Source of the DNA: Clostridiales bacterium
GTDB lineage: Bacteria > Bacillota > Clostridia > Lachnospirales > CAG-274
Reading direction: 5' to 3'
DNA length: 6,612 bases
Assembly (NCBI GenBank): GCA_021202835.1
Contig: JAJQCI010000259.1
Coordinates: 1-6,612, forward strand
The first letter of the stretch is position 1. Each line of letters opens with the position of its first letter. Of the stretch, positions 1 through 5,216 are shown piece after piece. Under the pieces are notes generated by a model. That model made no database searches. It was not told the origin of the DNA and saw nothing but the letters and a program-made list of their open reading frames with translations. Made by a program: the position numbers and the translations under genes.

Positions 1-1
1 C

Positions 2-730
2 AAAAATATGCGGCTGACAAACGCCGGCGAAATTATGAGAGAGCTGTTTACAACCCTTAACGCCGACTGCAAAAAAATCGACAGGCGCATAAAAAAACTG
101 AATGAAGAACCTAAGTCGCTTACTATGGGGGCTACAAGCTCCATAGGCGAGTATGTTATGCCCTCTGTATTAAAAAGATACCTTGAATTAAATCCTCAGG
201 CAAAAATTTCTATGGATGTTGAAAACACAGCCAACCTGTTTGAAAAACTTAAAACGGGCAAGGTTGACTTTTTGATTCTTGAGGGAAAATTTGACAAAAA
301 TGCTTATTGGCACAGACTTTTTTCGATAGAAAAATTTGTGTGTCTCTGTCCGCCAGCTTATATGCCTGCGGAAGAAGAGATGGATATTGAAAATCTTTTT
401 AAAAACAGACTCTTCTTAAGAGAAAGCGGTTCGGGAACAAGAGAAATTTTCGAAAGTTCTCTTAAGGAAATGGGTTATTCTAAAAAAAGCTTTAAGGCAA
501 TTACCGAAGTGGGCAGTCTGAACGCCATAAAAACCCTTGTTGCAGAGGGCTGCGGAATTTCGTTTATGTTTGAGGCTGCGGCAGAGGAAGAGCTTAAATC
601 GGGAAAGCTCAAAAAAATTAATGTAAAAGGCTTTAACACTGATCACGAGTTTAATTTTGTATGTCTCAAAAACACAATGTTTTTAGATGAGTTTGAAATG
701 TTTTTCGATTTTGCAGTAAAAAATAAATAA
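2..730 (+). CDS. LysR-family transcriptional regulator, 5' end cut off by window edge
   Basis: The reading frame is open to the left edge (first full codon at 2), so the gene begins outside the window; the ATG at 8 is very probably internal. The first residues, (K)NMRLTNAGE, match the LTxAGE signature at the end of the LysR winged-helix domain, so roughly the first 55-60 residues with the DNA-binding helices are missing. A linker helix follows, then the periplasmic-binding-protein-like effector domain from about the SLTMGATSSIGEYVMPSVL stretch. FLRESGSGTREIFE and the later VAEGCGISFMFEAAAEEEL are characteristic of the second effector subdomain in CysB/CysL-like members. The inducer cannot be read from this. 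The family usually acts as a tetramer binding T-N11-A type sites. The gene is followed by a terminator and points toward the malic enzyme gene; whether it regulates that gene is unknown. Confidence 0.9.
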   Translation, partial: KNMRLTNAGEIMRELFTTLNADCKKIDRRIKKLNEEPKSLTMGATSSIGEYVMPSVLKRYLELNPQAKISMDVENTANLFEKLKTGKVDFLILEGKFDKNAYWHRLFSIEKFVCLCPPAYMPAEEEMDIENLFKNRLFLRESGSGTREIFESSLKEMGYSKKSFKAITEVGSLNAIKTLVAEGCGISFMFEAAAEEELKSGKLKKINVKGFNTDHEFNFVCLKNTMFLDEFEMFFDFAVKNK

Positions 731-751
731 AATAATTTCCAGTGAAAACCC

Positions 752-783
752 AAAGGCTGCCGGTTAATCCCTGCGGCCTTTTT
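752..783 (+). terminator. Rho-independent terminator after the LysR gene
   Basis: A 9-bp stem pairs AAAGGCTGC (752-760) with GCGGCCTTT (773-781), with one G-U pair and a 12-nt loop. The 3' arm runs into a T tract (779-783). It lies 21 bp after the regulator's stop codon and should insulate the malic enzyme operon from upstream transcription. Confidence 0.8.
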
Positions 784-813
784 GAGTTAGAAAAAACCGT
801 ATAAATTTACAAT

Positions 814-830
814 TATAACTTCAAATTATA
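814..830. promoter_or_regulatory. Possible LysR-type operator (TATAA-N7-TTATA)
   Basis: Inverted repeat TATAA (814-818) and TTATA (826-830) separated by 7 bp, with further partial symmetry inside (TTCAA around the centre at 822). The ATAA-N7-TTAT core fits the geometry of LysR-family sites. It is centred about 45 bp upstream of the inferred transcription start of the malic enzyme operon, over and just upstream of a poor -35 region. The region is very A+T-rich, so chance is a real alternative. Confidence 0.3.
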
Positions 831-831
831 C

Positions 832-860
832 TTTTAATCCCGAAGGAAAAGTGATATAAT
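832..860 (+). promoter_or_regulatory. Extended -10 sigma-A promoter of the malic enzyme operon
   Basis: A perfect TATAAT at 855-860 is preceded by TG at 852-853 (TGATATAAT), the extended -10 form. The hexamer 17 bp upstream (832-837, TTTTAA) matches the -35 consensus at only three positions, which is typical of extended -10 or activator-aided promoters. Transcription would start near 867, giving a leader of about 26 nt with a strong GAAGGAGG ribosome binding site at 879-886, 6 nt before the ATG at 893. Confidence 0.75.
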
Positions 861-892
861 ATTCATACAGTTTGATTTGAAGGAGGATAAAA

Positions 893-2065
893 ATGGACTA
901 CAGAAAGACTGCTATGGAAAAGCATGAACAGTGGAAGGGCAAAATTGAAATAAAGGTTAGGTGTCCTTTGGAGACAACCGACGATTTGTCTGTTGCATAC
1001 ACTCCCGGGGTTGCGGAGCCTTGTCTCGCCATAAAGAAAGAGCCGGATTTAAGCTACAGCCTTACAAGGCGCCACAACACAGTTGCGGTTATTACCGACG
1101 GAACGGCTGTTTTGGGTTTGGGAAACATAGGCCCTGTTGCCGGAATGCCGGTTATGGAGGGGAAATGTGTTCTTTTTAAGGAATTCGGCGGAGTTGCTGC
1201 TATTCCTCTTTGTGTAAGTACGCTTACTCCCGACGAGGTTGTGAAGGCTATAGTAATGTTTTCGGGAAGCTTCGGCGGAATAAACCTTGAGGATATAGGG
1301 GCGCCCAGATGTTTTGAAATAGAGGAGAAGCTTAAAAAGGCTGTTGACATACCTGTTTTTCATGACGACCAGCACGGAACTGCTGTTGTTGTTCTTTCGG
1401 GGATAAGAAATGCTCTTAAGCTGACCGGAAGAAAGCCCGAGGAATGTCGGGTAGCTATGTCGGGGGCGGGAGCTGCCGGTACTGCTATCGCAAAGCTTCT
1501 TTTAACAGCAGGCTTTAAGGACATAACTCTCTGTGATATAAACGGAGTAATTAACAAAGAAAACAACTACAGAGATCCCTATTTGCAGCAGCTTGCGGAA
1601 ATGACAAATCCGAGAGGCATAAAGGGCAAGCTTTCAGACAGTATTAAGGGAGCGGATATTTTTATAGGCGTTTCAGCCCCGGGCCTTTTGACTGAGGATA
1701 TGATTAAATCTATGAATCAGGATCCCATTATTTTTGCAATGGCCAATCCCGTTCCCGAGGTTATGCCTGATGTTGCCTACAAGGCAGGAGCAAGGCTTGT
1801 GGCAACGGGCAGATCTGACTATCCAAATCAGATTAACAATGTTCTTGCCTTCCCCGGTATCTTCAGAGGTGCCCTTGATGTCAGGGCAAGTGACATAAAC
1901 GAGGAGATGAAGCTTGCGGCGGCAGACGCTATTTCCGCTCTTGTAAGTGATGAGGACCTGAAAAACGGTATAATTATTCCGTCACCTTTTAACAAGAGTA
2001 TTTCCCGAAATATTGCAAAGGCTGTTGCAGAGGCTGCGGTTAAGTCAGGAGTTGCACGAATTTAA
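893..2065 (+). CDS. NAD(P)-dependent malic enzyme (short bacterial form)
   Basis: Oxidatively decarboxylates malate to pyruvate and CO2 with reduction of NAD(P), using a divalent metal, in the cytosol. At 390 residues it is the short form without a C-terminal phosphotransacetylase-like domain. Visible signatures are VAYTPGVAEPC with the catalytic Tyr36, TDGTAVLGLGNIGP, EGKCVLFKEFGGV with the catalytic Lys91, INLEDIGAPRCFEIE with metal ligands Glu133/Asp134, and FHDDQHGTA with Asp158/Asp159. The Rossmann motif GAGAAG is at 191-196, followed by NPVPE (285-289) and INNVLAFPGIFRGALD (314-329). Residue Asp215 ends the second beta strand (LCDINGVI), but cofactor choice is not safely predicted from it. 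All catalytic residues are present. The start is fixed by GAAGGAGG 6 nt upstream. It is the first gene of an apparent three-gene operon whose other two genes act in replication. Confidence 0.96.
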   Translation: MDYRKTAMEKHEQWKGKIEIKVRCPLETTDDLSVAYTPGVAEPCLAIKKEPDLSYSLTRRHNTVAVITDGTAVLGLGNIGPVAGMPVMEGKCVLFKEFGGVAAIPLCVSTLTPDEVVKAIVMFSGSFGGINLEDIGAPRCFEIEEKLKKAVDIPVFHDDQHGTAVVVLSGIRNALKLTGRKPEECRVAMSGAGAAGTAIAKLLLTAGFKDITLCDINGVINKENNYRDPYLQQLAEMTNPRGIKGKLSDSIKGADIFIGVSAPGLLTEDMIKSMNQDPIIFAMANPVPEVMPDVAYKAGARLVATGRSDYPNQINNVLAFPGIFRGALDVRASDINEEMKLAAADAISALVSDEDLKNGIIIPSPFNKSISRNIAKAVAEAAVKSGVARI

Positions 2066-3031
2066 ATGTATTATATAAACATAGAAAATCTTATAAATTT
2101 TACCCCTGTGCCCAATTATTTTATAGACAAATACGCCGGGTGTATCGACAGCACATATATTGTGGTTTATTTGTATATTGCCAGACATGCTATAAAAGGA
2201 AAGCTGCCCACCGAGGAGGAGCTTTCCGAACAATTTTCTCTCAGCAAGGAGGTTATTCATAAAATAATAACCTACTGGGACCGAGAGGGCCTTTTCGACA
2301 AGCCGGAAAAGCCCTGCTACAGCCCGTCGGTAATTTCAAAAATGATGAACTCAGACAGCGAAATTTCAGGCCTTATTTCTACGGCAAGCGCCATATTGGG
2401 CAGAGCTTTGGGCCAAAAGGAACAGAGCACTATTTTAAGTCTTTACGATTATTATAAGCTGCCTGTTGACGTTATAACCATACTTTTGGGCCACTGCGCA
2501 GAGGTGGGAAATTCAAGCATAAATTACATAGAGAAAATCGCCATTGACTGGTCGGAAAAAAACATAAAAACGGCGGAGGAAGCTGAGGACTACCTTAAGC
2601 TTTATTACGGAGATTTTACCAAAATAATGAGGGCCTTCGGCATAAACGGCAGACTTGCCACGGCGAAAGAGAAAAAATATATGGAAAAATGGCTTGTTAG
2701 GGATAAACAGCCTATGGAGCTTGTTTTGGAGGCCTGTGAAGAAACGGTAGTGAATACGGGAAAAATAAGCTGGAAATATGCCGACACGATACTCAAAGAC
2801 TGGCTTGAAAACAATATAAAAACAGTTGAACAGGCAAGAAAATATACAGATGAGCACGCCGTTAAGTCAAAGGCCGAAAAGGCAGGCAAAAAGCCTAAAA
2901 CGGCTGAACCGGCGCCAAAGCCTGTCAGAAAAACAAACAGCTTTAACAATTTTGACGGAAGAGATTACAGCCAAAACGAGCTTTTAGATTTAGCCTTGGA
3001 GCTTTTAGAGGAGCATAACGATGACGCCTGA
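2066..3031 (+). CDS. DnaD/DnaB-family primosomal protein (wHTH plus two DnaD-like C-terminal domains)
   Basis: Likely helps remodel the origin and recruit the helicase-loader complex in replication initiation, as do DnaD and DnaB in Bacillus. Residues about 1-95 resemble the winged-helix DDBH1 domain (FTPVPNYFIDKYA, then a VYLYIARHAIKGKLPTEEEL segment). Two DDBH2-type domains follow, at about 100-180 and 185-262. Each carries the YxxxIxxxW motif (Y154/I158/W162 and Y238/I242/W246) followed by NIKT. A Lys/Pro/Ala-rich linker (264-290) leads to a tail with FNNFDGRDY, a motif common at the end of clostridial DnaD-domain proteins. The ATG directly follows the malic enzyme stop (TAAATG). The only Shine-Dalgarno-like sequence is AGGAG at 2047-2051, 14 nt away, so reinitiation by ribosomes finishing the upstream gene is plausible. 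The start agrees with the family N-terminus. Confidence 0.88.
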   Translation: MYYINIENLINFTPVPNYFIDKYAGCIDSTYIVVYLYIARHAIKGKLPTEEELSEQFSLSKEVIHKIITYWDREGLFDKPEKPCYSPSVISKMMNSDSEISGLISTASAILGRALGQKEQSTILSLYDYYKLPVDVITILLGHCAEVGNSSINYIEKIAIDWSEKNIKTAEEAEDYLKLYYGDFTKIMRAFGINGRLATAKEKKYMEKWLVRDKQPMELVLEACEETVVNTGKISWKYADTILKDWLENNIKTVEQARKYTDEHAVKSKAEKAGKKPKTAEPAPKPVRKTNSFNNFDGRDYSQNELLDLALELLEEHNDDA

Positions 3032-3995
3032 GTTTTACAGAGAAATTATGAGGGTTTATAACCAAAAACAGACAAAAGCCGCCAGGCTTTCGGCGGAGAG
3101 AGAAGCGGAGGTTTATTCCGCAGTGCCCCGTGTGAGAGATATTGACAGAGAGCTTTTAAGCCTTAACGCCGGCCTTGCGAAAATGTTCAGCTATACAAAT
3201 GGCGAGGCAAGGCTTAAGGTTTCCCATCAGTATAGGGAGAGAACAACAGCTCTTATTAAGGAAAAAACGGAGCTTTTAACACAAAATGGCTATCCGGCGG
3301 ATTATCTCGAAAATGTTTATGAATGCCCTGTCTGCAGGGATACCGGCTTTGTGGAAAACGAGCAGTGCAGCTGCTTTAAGAAGGCAGTTCGGGAGAAAAT
3401 GTATGCCGACAGCTCTATGAGAAGCGAAAACGACAATGAAACCTTTGAAAGCTTTTCTCTTGATTATTATTCAGACGAAATAATACCAAGGCTGAATAAA
3501 TCTGTCAGAAAATATATGGAAGGGGTTTACATACAGTGTGAAAATTTTGCCGACAAGCCGGAGGGAAATATGTTTTTTACGGGAAATCCCGGGCTGGGCA
3601 AAAGCTTTCTCTGTCACGCAATAACAAAAAGGCTTTTAGACAGGGGGGTTGACGTTGTTTGTGAAAGTGCCTTTGCGCTTTTTGACAAGCTTATAAAAGA
3701 CCGCTTCGGAAAGGAGCCCGACAGCGAATATAAAGAAAGTATTTTCAACACGCCCCTTTTGATAATAGATGATTTGGGAACCGAAAATATAAATTCCGCT
3801 TCTTCGGCCGAGCTTTTTAACATTATAAACTACCGCCTTGTGAACAAAAAGCCGGTTATACTTTCTACAAATTTAACCTTTGACAATATAAAGCGTCTTT
3901 ATTCGGAAAGGATAATTTCCAGAATTATGGGTGAATACAAGGTTATACCTTTTTTCGGTCAAGATATAAGAATATTGAAAAAGAAAAGTGTATAA
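3021..3995 (+). CDS. dnaI: DnaI/DnaC-like AAA+ replicative helicase loader
   Basis: Probable ATPase that loads the replicative DNA helicase at origins or restart sites. The N-terminal third is helical and charged (about 1-95). A zinc-knuckle-like set follows, CPVC (Cys102, Cys105) and CSC (Cys116, Cys118), as in DnaI and DnaC relatives. The AAA+ domain has Walker A GNPGLGKS (188-195), Walker B LLIIDDLGTE (246-255), sensor 1 VILSTN (279-284) and arginine-finger candidates in SERIISRIMG (Arg297, Arg301). At 324 residues it is close to Bacillus DnaI. A good ribosome binding site, GAGGAG at 3008-3013, lies 7 nt before the ATG inside the end of the upstream gene, which it overlaps by 11 bp. The order DnaD/DnaB-domain gene then loader matches dnaB-dnaI of Bacillus. 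A phage-type DnaC homologue is the alternative, but no phage genes are nearby. Confidence 0.88.
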   Translation: MTPEFYREIMRVYNQKQTKAARLSAEREAEVYSAVPRVRDIDRELLSLNAGLAKMFSYTNGEARLKVSHQYRERTTALIKEKTELLTQNGYPADYLENVYECPVCRDTGFVENEQCSCFKKAVREKMYADSSMRSENDNETFESFSLDYYSDEIIPRLNKSVRKYMEGVYIQCENFADKPEGNMFFTGNPGLGKSFLCHAITKRLLDRGVDVVCESAFALFDKLIKDRFGKEPDSEYKESIFNTPLLIIDDLGTENINSASSAELFNIINYRLVNKKPVILSTNLTFDNIKRLYSERIISRIMGEYKVIPFFGQDIRILKKKSV

Positions 3996-4040
3996 TTCCG
4001 GCCCTTTTTCGTTATTTTCTGCATTTTTGTCCGTGACTTG

Positions 4041-4069
4041 TTGACAATTATGACATAATATTGTAAAAT
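4041..4069 (+). promoter_or_regulatory. Near-consensus sigma-A promoter of the stalk-protein gene
   Basis: A perfect -35 TTGACA (4041-4046), a 17-bp spacer and -10 TAAAAT (4064-4069, five of six consensus bases). The start site would be near 4076, leaving a leader of about 55 nt. The gene's ribosome binding site AAGGGAG (4118-4124) is 6 nt before its ATG. The spacer itself contains a small dyad, ATTAT-gac-ATAAT (4047-4059). Confidence 0.8.
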
Positions 4070-4100
4070 ATTAATGGTAATAAAACCATTAGAATATTTT
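4065..4100. promoter_or_regulatory. Operator-like dyad overlapping the -10 element and start site
   Basis: A perfect 7-bp inverted repeat TAATGGT (4072-4078) / ACCATTA (4085-4091) with a 6-bp centre. With a 2-nt bulge (4091-4092) the symmetry extends to 14 bp: 4065-4078 against 4085-4100. It covers the -10 hexamer and inferred start, the usual place for a repressor operator. Most of the 5' arm would not be transcribed from this promoter, so an RNA hairpin in its own mRNA is less likely. For transcripts arriving from the helicase-loader operon it could instead act as a weak terminator. Confidence 0.45.
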
Positions 4101-4130
4101 ATGCTCATATTGGGCTGAAGGGAGAAAATT

Positions 4131-4826
4131 ATGAAATTCAGTTTAAAAAGATTTATGGTGTTTCCTGCGGCGATTTTAGCCCTTTCACTGCCGGCAGTGG
4201 CAAAGCAGGCGGTTGAAACGGCTGAGCTTACCTTTAAAAATATTTCCGTATATGCCGACGGCCAGCTTGTCGACACAACGGGGGCGGAGCCTTTTATTTA
4301 TAACGGTACAACTTATCTGCCTGTAAGGGCCGTTGCGGAAGCTTTGGGAAAAGAAGTAAACTGGGTAGGTGAGACAAGCACTGTTTATCTGGGCGCTATG
4401 CCTTCGGCTTTTGTTGAAACAGATACTCTTTTGGAGGATATGTATTCATATAACAGCACATTCTCAAAGGTTGAGCATATTAATAAAGGTGCCGACAACA
4501 AGAGCAACTCTTACACAAGCGGCTGTGTTTTTAACTGCTCGAGTACGGGAAAAACAAATGAAAATTCAGCAGAATATTCGCTTAACGGAAAATATTCTTC
4601 ACTTAAGGGGGTTATAGCGGTTCCCTATGTTGAAAGAAATGTTCAGAAAACAAGAGTCGTTAAATTTTACGGTGACGGTGAGCTTATTTATACCTCTGCA
4701 GAGCTCGCAAAGGATTCGGAGCCGGAGCCTTTCGAATTGGATTTATCGGATATTTCTGTTCTTAAAATTCAAATAGAGGGTTCGGCTAATGTAGGCATAT
4801 ATGACGCTATGTTCTATGCAAAGTAA
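4131..4826 (+). CDS. Secreted stalk-domain protein with NPCBM-like C-terminal domain
   Basis: Likely an exported, cell-wall-associated or carbohydrate-contacting protein; the exact role is unknown. Residues 1-24 form a signal peptide (MKFSLKRF, a hydrophobic stretch, then PAVA before Lys25). Residues about 37-89 match the copper-amine-oxidase N-terminal-like stalk domain common in Clostridia: ISVYADGQLV, IYNGTTYLPVRAVAEALG, VNWVGETSTVYLG. Residues about 145-231 resemble an NPCBM/NEW2 carbohydrate-binding-module-associated fold: YSLNGKYSSLKG, VVKFYGDGELIYTS, FELDLSDISVLKIQIEG and a terminal YDAMFYAK. Two cysteines (132 and 136) sit between the domains and could form a disulfide. No enzyme domain or LPxTG anchor is present. 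The gene has its own promoter and appears monocistronic. The start is fixed by AAGGGAG 6 nt upstream and by the signal peptide. Confidence 0.85.
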   Translation: MKFSLKRFMVFPAAILALSLPAVAKQAVETAELTFKNISVYADGQLVDTTGAEPFIYNGTTYLPVRAVAEALGKEVNWVGETSTVYLGAMPSAFVETDTLLEDMYSYNSTFSKVEHINKGADNKSNSYTSGCVFNCSSTGKTNENSAEYSLNGKYSSLKGVIAVPYVERNVQKTRVVKFYGDGELIYTSAELAKDSEPEPFELDLSDISVLKIQIEGSANVGIYDAMFYAK

Positions 4827-4834
4827 GGGCTAAG

Positions 4835-4864
4835 CTGAACTGCTGAAAAATAATAGTGTATAAT
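4835..4864 (+). promoter_or_regulatory. Possible promoter for the yqzL-recO leader
   Basis: A perfect TATAAT (4859-4864) lies 33 bp after the stalk gene's stop codon. The -35 position offers only CTGAAC (4835-4840, 18-bp spacer), a weak match. If active, it would start near 4871, just before the first inverted-repeat arm at 4878, and give a leader of about 208 nt. A competing candidate is TATAAA (5003-5008) after TTGACA at 4983-4988, but the 14-bp spacer is short. A second TTGACA (4993-4998) has no matching -10. Confidence 0.3.
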
Positions 4865-4877
4865 CGTAAGCAAGTTT

Positions 4878-4929
4878 CCTTAAAAAACGACATAAAATTT
4901 TAAGGCACAGACTTTTGAAAGCCTTTAAA
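4878..4929 (+). promoter_or_regulatory. Mutually exclusive hairpins in the yqzL-recO leader
   Basis: Three arms compete. Arm A, CCTTAAAA (4878-4885), pairs perfectly over 8 bp with arm B, TTTTAAGG (4898-4905), with a 12-nt loop. Arm B, as TTTAAGGC (4899-4906), also pairs with arm C (4921-4929, GCCTTTAAA) over 8 bp with one bulged T. The two pairings cannot coexist. No T tract follows immediately; the nearest T-rich stretch is 4945-4957, so neither hairpin is a standard terminator. No known riboswitch motif is recognised. Confidence 0.3.
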
Positions 4930-4955
4930 TGAGAGTGAGAAAAGATTTTTTATTT

Positions 4956-4999
4956 TTGTCAAGCTCAAAATTATTGTCTGTTTTGACAGGGTTTGACAA
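4956..4999 (+). repeat. Nested inverted repeat with TTGTC/GACAA half-sites
   Basis: The outer arms TTGTCAA (4956-4962) and TTGACAA (4993-4999) are exact reverse complements. The inner arms TCAAAA (4965-4970) and TTTTGA (4981-4986) pair within them. Two further GACA-type elements lie inside: TTGTCT (4974-4979) and TTGACA (4983-4988). The stretch could be an RNA hairpin in the yqzL-recO leader or a protein-binding site. Two of the four elements also look like -35 hexamers. Confidence 0.35.
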
Positions 5000-5007
5000 G
5001 TATATAA

Positions 5008-5071
5008 ACCTCCTACGGGGTGAAAATAATTATATCGGCGGCAAACTGCAAATATAATTAAGTACGGGGGT
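5008..5071 (+). promoter_or_regulatory. Hairpin that could hide the yqzL ribosome binding site
   Basis: ACCTCCTAC (5008-5016) can pair with GTACGGGGGT (5062-5071) over 9 bp with one bulged C (5065), covering the GGGGG (5066-5070) that serves as the yqzL ribosome binding site. Enclosed within it is a perfect 9-bp hairpin, TAATTATAT (5027-5035) / ATATAATTA (5052-5060). The 5' arm has a rival local partner: ACCTC (5008-5012) with GGGGT (5017-5021) around a 4-nt loop, which would free the ribosome binding site. This is inferred from base pairing alone. Confidence 0.4.
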
Positions 5072-5078
5072 ATTAAAT

Positions 5079-5216
5079 ATGAAAAAATTCTTTTGGGATA
5101 TATTCGTTAAAAGCGGCAGTATAGATGCTTTTTTGGGTTTCAAAGAGTGTGAAGCGGCGGCAAGGGCGGCTGAAGCGGAAGCAACCGCCGCAGCAGAGAG
5201 GAACGGACGACAATGA
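5079..5216 (+). CDS. yqzL: YqzL-like small protein upstream of recO
   Basis: A 45-residue protein starting MKKFFWDIFVKSGSIDAFLGF, followed by KECE. This fits the short YqzL pattern (aromatic-rich start with W..F...G.I.A.L..KE), a family typically encoded just before recO in Firmicutes. Its biochemical function is not established. The start has GGGGG (5066-5070) 8 nt upstream, an unusual G-only ribosome binding site. The stop TGA shares ATGA with the recO start (4-bp overlap), implying translational coupling. The C-terminal half is a charged, alanine-rich segment (ECEAAARAAEAEATAAAE) likely to be helical; its codons are locally much richer in G+C than the gap before it. There are no signal or membrane segments. 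Confidence 0.75.
   Translation: MKKFFWDIFVKSGSIDAFLGFKECEAAARAAEAEATAAAERNGRQ

Noticed and set aside
8..10. The ATG at 8 as the true start of the LysR gene.
   Set aside because: The frame is open upstream to the window edge, no ribosome binding site can be seen, and the first residues match the end of the LysR DNA-binding domain, so the gene continues to the left.
1049..1375. Long antisense frames inside the malic enzyme gene (also at 1054-1350 and 1360-1566).
   Set aside because: They lie opposite a clearly real enzyme gene, have no ribosome binding sites, and their translations resemble no protein family.
2513..2949. Two antisense frames of 114 codons opposite the DnaD-family gene.
   Set aside because: Their compositions are shadows of the coding strand, and the DnaD motifs on the plus strand are unambiguous.
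3977..4010. Possible terminator after the helicase-loader gene: GAAAAAG (3977-3983) with CTTTTTC (4004-4010).
   Set aside because: The stem is only 7 bp and A/T-rich, the loop is 20 nt, and the 5' arm lies inside the coding region. Too weak to list.
4929..5057. A 42-codon ORF on the plus strand (starting MRVRKDFLFL) in the gap before yqzL.
   Set aside because: There is no ribosome binding site, no recognisable similarity, and it overlaps the inverted repeats. An ORF of this length is expected by chance.
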